Shown here piece after piece: positions 60,594-64,000 of a stretch of 64,000 nt of DNA. Location: NCBI RefSeq assembly GCF_921293095.1, contig NC_060254.1:58016069-58080068 (forward strand), written 5' to 3'. This stretch comes from Ischnura elegans (lineage: Eukaryota > Arthropoda > Insecta > Odonata > Coenagrionidae). Position 1 is the stretch's first letter; every line of letters begins with the position of its first letter. The notes under the pieces are model-generated. The model saw nothing but the letters and a program-made list of their open reading frames with translations, was not told where the DNA came from and made no database searches. The position numbers were made by a program, and so were the translations under genes.

Positions 60594-63193
60594 GAACTGT
60601 CTTTTTGACATTATATAAGTACCTATCGCTAAATGCCAACCAAAAGTCCATCCATCGCAATTTTTTTAGTCCATACGTCATCACAGACCACCATTGTTTA
60701 GGGTTGATACAATGGAAAATTGTGGAATGACCAGCAATATGCCTTTGCTGACTCATAGATAGATAGGCTGTCTTCACAGCTTTCCAGTGTAGTCGTGTTT
60801 ACTAATCTCCTGAGTTAAAAGGAATCTAAGTGGGGATTCTATTTAAATGGCTTCAACAAATTAATTTTTATGTATACTTGATGAGGATGTGCATGAAGTA
60901 GTAACCATATATGTATGTAGTCACAATGATTTGCTTTTCTTTATTCTTACGTCAGCTACCCATCAGTGATACTATTTTGTTTCATGACTTAGCATCATTT
61001 AATTTTCCCTTAGAAACTTGCTCTTTGAAAAATTTGTTGAAGTCGCTAAAAACTTCATTTACAGAGTTTTTAAGAAATAAATCAAAAACGAGTCATGGAA
61101 TTTTTACTAAAGTACAATGTTGCCCAAATAACCAAATGGACAAATCATTCTCCAAACCAACTTTTTAAGTAGATACATCCTTTATGAGTGGATTAGCAAG
61201 AGAAGAAACTATGCACCAGGAAGGTTAAGGTGTTGGCTGCAACCTGCTGCAACTTACATAGGATTGAATCGGCACAAATACTGAGTTATCATTTCAATTT
61301 AATAAACAATTAAATACAAACATCAGCCTATTATGAACAGGCTTCAAGTTGCGTAACAAAAACTCTGTAGAAAGGATGAAGTTGATAATCGTGATTGAAA
61401 TATACAGTTTAATGCTGATGACGCTACATATTTCTAGTCGCCAAAAAATGGCACCAATTATGTGTCAGAAGAATTTGACACAGTTACAGACATGGCCTCT
61501 TAGAGCATAAAAATTGCATTTTTTTAAAAGAAAACAGCTAATATAATCAAGGAATGATGAAAAAATCACCTCATTCTTAAAGATGAATTAATTTAATCCG
61601 ATCATCTAAAATTTTGATTCTAAGGATCACAAGAAAATTCCCTTAAAATACCATTTCACGCATTCATGAATTGCAGGTATTTTACTTATTAATTATAATT
61701 TAAAGATATAGTATTTGGTCAGATTGGTTTTTTTCTACCACAGAAAATATGGTTATTCGACCACCACAAAATATGCAATGGTACAGTGAGGTTCACAGCT
61801 AAAACTGAAAGAGTTGAGGTACACATTATAAATCCAGGGATAACTTTGCAATACATAAAAATGTTAACAAGAAATAGATTTTGTGCTCTTCATATTATCA
61901 CATAAATAAAATACCTAGATTATATACTTCATAACAACCCTCCATTCTTCATTAAAAAATTAAAAATCAAAGTATTTACATCTACAGTAGGTATATTACT
62001 TTCAACAATAAAAGATCTATGTACTTAGCTTAGTGTTGGGGTACGTGGAAATCATTTGTGCCTGGTGATCATAAGGACCCAAGATTGTTTATAGAATTTA
62101 AATATAGTTAATATCAAACACTGGAAAAATTCACAGGAGCCTTATCATTCACAAATATATTAAAGTCATTTCATTATTTCTTTTTATCACACTACAACCG
62201 ATACCACTGTAGTCCGATCTCCACTTAAGACAGCCACAAACAACACAGCTGCATAAACTTTTATTGACGTCCTCGGTACGCCAAGTAACTACCTAGATAA
62301 AACTATAACATGTAACAAATGGATGGAATGAAAAGTATAAGGAATGGACTATCCACAAAGGTTAAAAGGCAAGTTTAAATTGAAGTATATTTCTGAACAC
62401 AGAAGTGTTAGCTACCCCACTCATACAATCCTGAGTAAATCAAATGTGTTATAATAATAACTTATCAGACAGTTGATCAGATACATCATATTAGTTAATA
62501 AGTAATAAAGCACCATATTTTTAGTACCACCAGATACAAGTTTTTAGGACACTTCATTATGCTATAACCATTTAAGTTGAGAATCATGCTGAAAAGGCAG
62601 CAAGACAAAATAAACCAGCCAACAAGATTGGAGGTGGGCATTCTTCTATGCATCCAACCTCGGTATCACTAGTCTCAAAGATTGCAGCCACTTAGCTGAA
62701 TATTATTGTATCGAGGAAAGATGATCGAAATAATACCATTCAATCACCAATAGTGGCATTCTACATTAGCTTATAGTTTTATGAAACCAGCAGAATTTCA
62801 ACATTCCATTTTTTTTCTTTTTAAGGCCACAGAAGGTGCATAGGATTAGAGTATATTTTCTGGAAGCATCACCTGCACAAAAAGAAAGAAAACAGCACTG
62901 AGAGATTTCTTATCTCTTGTGAAAACTCAGTTTTCACATATAGCATCAGCATTATCAGATCAAAGGTATGTTAAGAACACTCCATTTCTTTGTTCATTTG
63001 AAAATAGAAATTTTTCCTTAAAAAAAGTCCATTTCAGCAAATGTATTGTCCTTCTTGAACTTCATAACCATGGAAAAAGGCAAAAATTGGAACCTTGGAA
63101 GAGAAAATTGATGCAGAGGCATGGCACACGCAAACAGCTGTCAATGGAAGCAGTCTTTGAGAGAGGCAGCACCCATTCAACAGTAATGGCACC
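60594..63193. other. Convergent intergenic region
   Basis: 2.6 kb between the CP110 end and the last exon of the minus-strand gene. AT-rich with no open frame of interest. A minus-strand AATAAA (TTTATT at 62260-62265) could end the right-hand gene's transcript, which would give it a 3' UTR of about 0.9 kb. Confidence 0.45.
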
Positions 63194-63412
63194 TCACGTC
63201 CAGGCCGTGTCTGACCCTTGAAGTCTCCCCCCCTCCTCCTCAGCACCACCACGGCAGTAGTCACCCTCCCGCACCCCTTCATCCACGCCACCACTCTCCC
63301 CACTGCTGTTCAACCACGAGTGGCTTTGTTCCACCTCATCACTCACAACCACAAACAACTCCTTCTCCTTGCTGTGAAGCTGATCACGCAAGTACGCCAA
63401 CAGGTCACTCTC
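63194..63412 (-). CDS. Last coding exon of an unrecognised gene
   Basis: The acceptor follows TTCATTTCAG and the exon reads ESDLLAYLRDQLHSKEKELF, then a Ser/Gly/Glu-rich acidic tail (NSSGESGGVDEGVREGDYCR) to the TGA at 63194. The helical start followed by an acidic low-complexity end is typical of a C-terminus. GC-rich against its AT-rich surroundings, like the other coding exons here. The rest of the gene lies beyond the right edge; no family recognised. Confidence 0.6.
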   Translation of the reverse strand, partial: ESDLLAYLRDQLHSKEKELFVVVSDEVEQSHSWLNSSGESGGVDEGVREGDYCRGGAEEEGGRLQGSDTAWT

Positions 63413-63535
63413 CTGAAATGAACAATGCATTGAGATAAATACACATTCATCAATTAACACATGACACAATACATGATGGCGCTACCCTATATAATAAACT
63501 ATACAATTTTATAAAAATGAGTACCATGGAACTAC

Positions 63536-63830
63536 TGCAGGGTTGTTACAAGATTCACTAATTGTAAGTTAAATATCCACACATAAGAATATTTATTTTC
63601 CAGGATTCTTTCACACACTCCTTTTCATCAGTACAAATTTTTTTGAAGAGTGGGAGTCAATAAAAAATATTCTTTAAAATTATACATATATATCCCTATC
63701 CTTTTAAAAATTCATGTCGTCCAACGAAAATTTTGAAAACATTTTCTTTGCAGAAATTCCTGAGTGCACTTGAATACAAATTACAAAATTTTACGCCGTA
63801 TACCAGTTGGCTTTACGCATTACAGCATGT
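63536..63830 (+). repeat. Dispersed repeat shared with 30450-30790
   Basis: Partner of the repeat downstream of the BED/hAT gene: GTTACAAGATTCACTAATT, TTTTTTTGAAGAGTGGGAGT, CAATAAAAAATA and TCCTTTTAAAAATTC in the same order. Non-coding; class unknown. Confidence 0.45.
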
Positions 63831-64000
63831 ATGTAGTTCTTATAAAATTAACTATGAAAAAAATACTCAATCACCCATTCTCTCACAAGTTTAAAATCAA
63901 AATATTACACCATAAGTTTCCAACAATCAACATGAACAACAACAATCAAAAAATTTAAATTGTGATTAATAAACTTCACTTTATGCCGTAAAGATGTTGG

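Overview
This is a repeat-rich animal nuclear sequence, most likely from an insect or other arthropod with large introns. It has split genes with GT...AG introns, GC-rich coding blocks in AT-rich non-coding DNA, and many short DNA-transposon derivatives. I cannot name the species. No bacterial-type operons, CRISPR arrays or rRNA were seen.

Layout. 1-7443 holds no gene I can support, only repeat fragments and a possible CpG-rich promoter near 880. On the minus strand, 7444-10759 carries two exons of a taperin/phostensin-like PP1-regulatory protein whose 3' end was not found. Also on the minus strand, a coiled-coil gene resembling CCDC57 runs from 36960 down to 11691 in six exons whose phases all agree (about 556 codons). 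Its 15-kb first coding intron contains, on the opposite strand, a complete six-exon gene (24355-30346, about 938 aa). That gene encodes four tandem BED-like zinc fingers followed by a hAT-transposase-derived body whose catalytic positions look decayed, so it looks like a domesticated transposase. On the plus strand, 38184-60457 is an eight-exon gene (about 1702 aa) whose C-terminus matches the centriolar capping protein CP110. CCDC57 and CP110 are both centrosome/centriole proteins and lie head to head, their start codons about 1.2 kb apart, so they may share a divergent promoter. After CP110, the last exon of an unrecognised minus-strand gene lies at 63194-63412.

Mobile DNA. CP110 intron 3 holds a 5'-truncated CR1/L2-like non-LTR element (ORF1 with an SGNH esterase domain, ORF2 with endonuclease and reverse transcriptase). 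It is split inside ORF2 by a 1.7-kb DNA element with inverted ends, a 2-bp AT target duplication and a THAP-domain remnant (ISL2EU-like). Several families of 150-320 bp MITEs are bounded by 8-bp target duplications (hAT type); others carry TAA (Harbinger type) or TTAA (piggyBac type). A 416-bp palindrome has a tRNA-like sequence in each arm. Three sites share a hammerhead-like core with identical internal spacing, two of them inside perfect or near-perfect foldbacks. An inverted, decayed copy of CP110 exon 5 sits in CP110's own last intron.

All family assignments rest on reading motifs by eye; no database search was possible.
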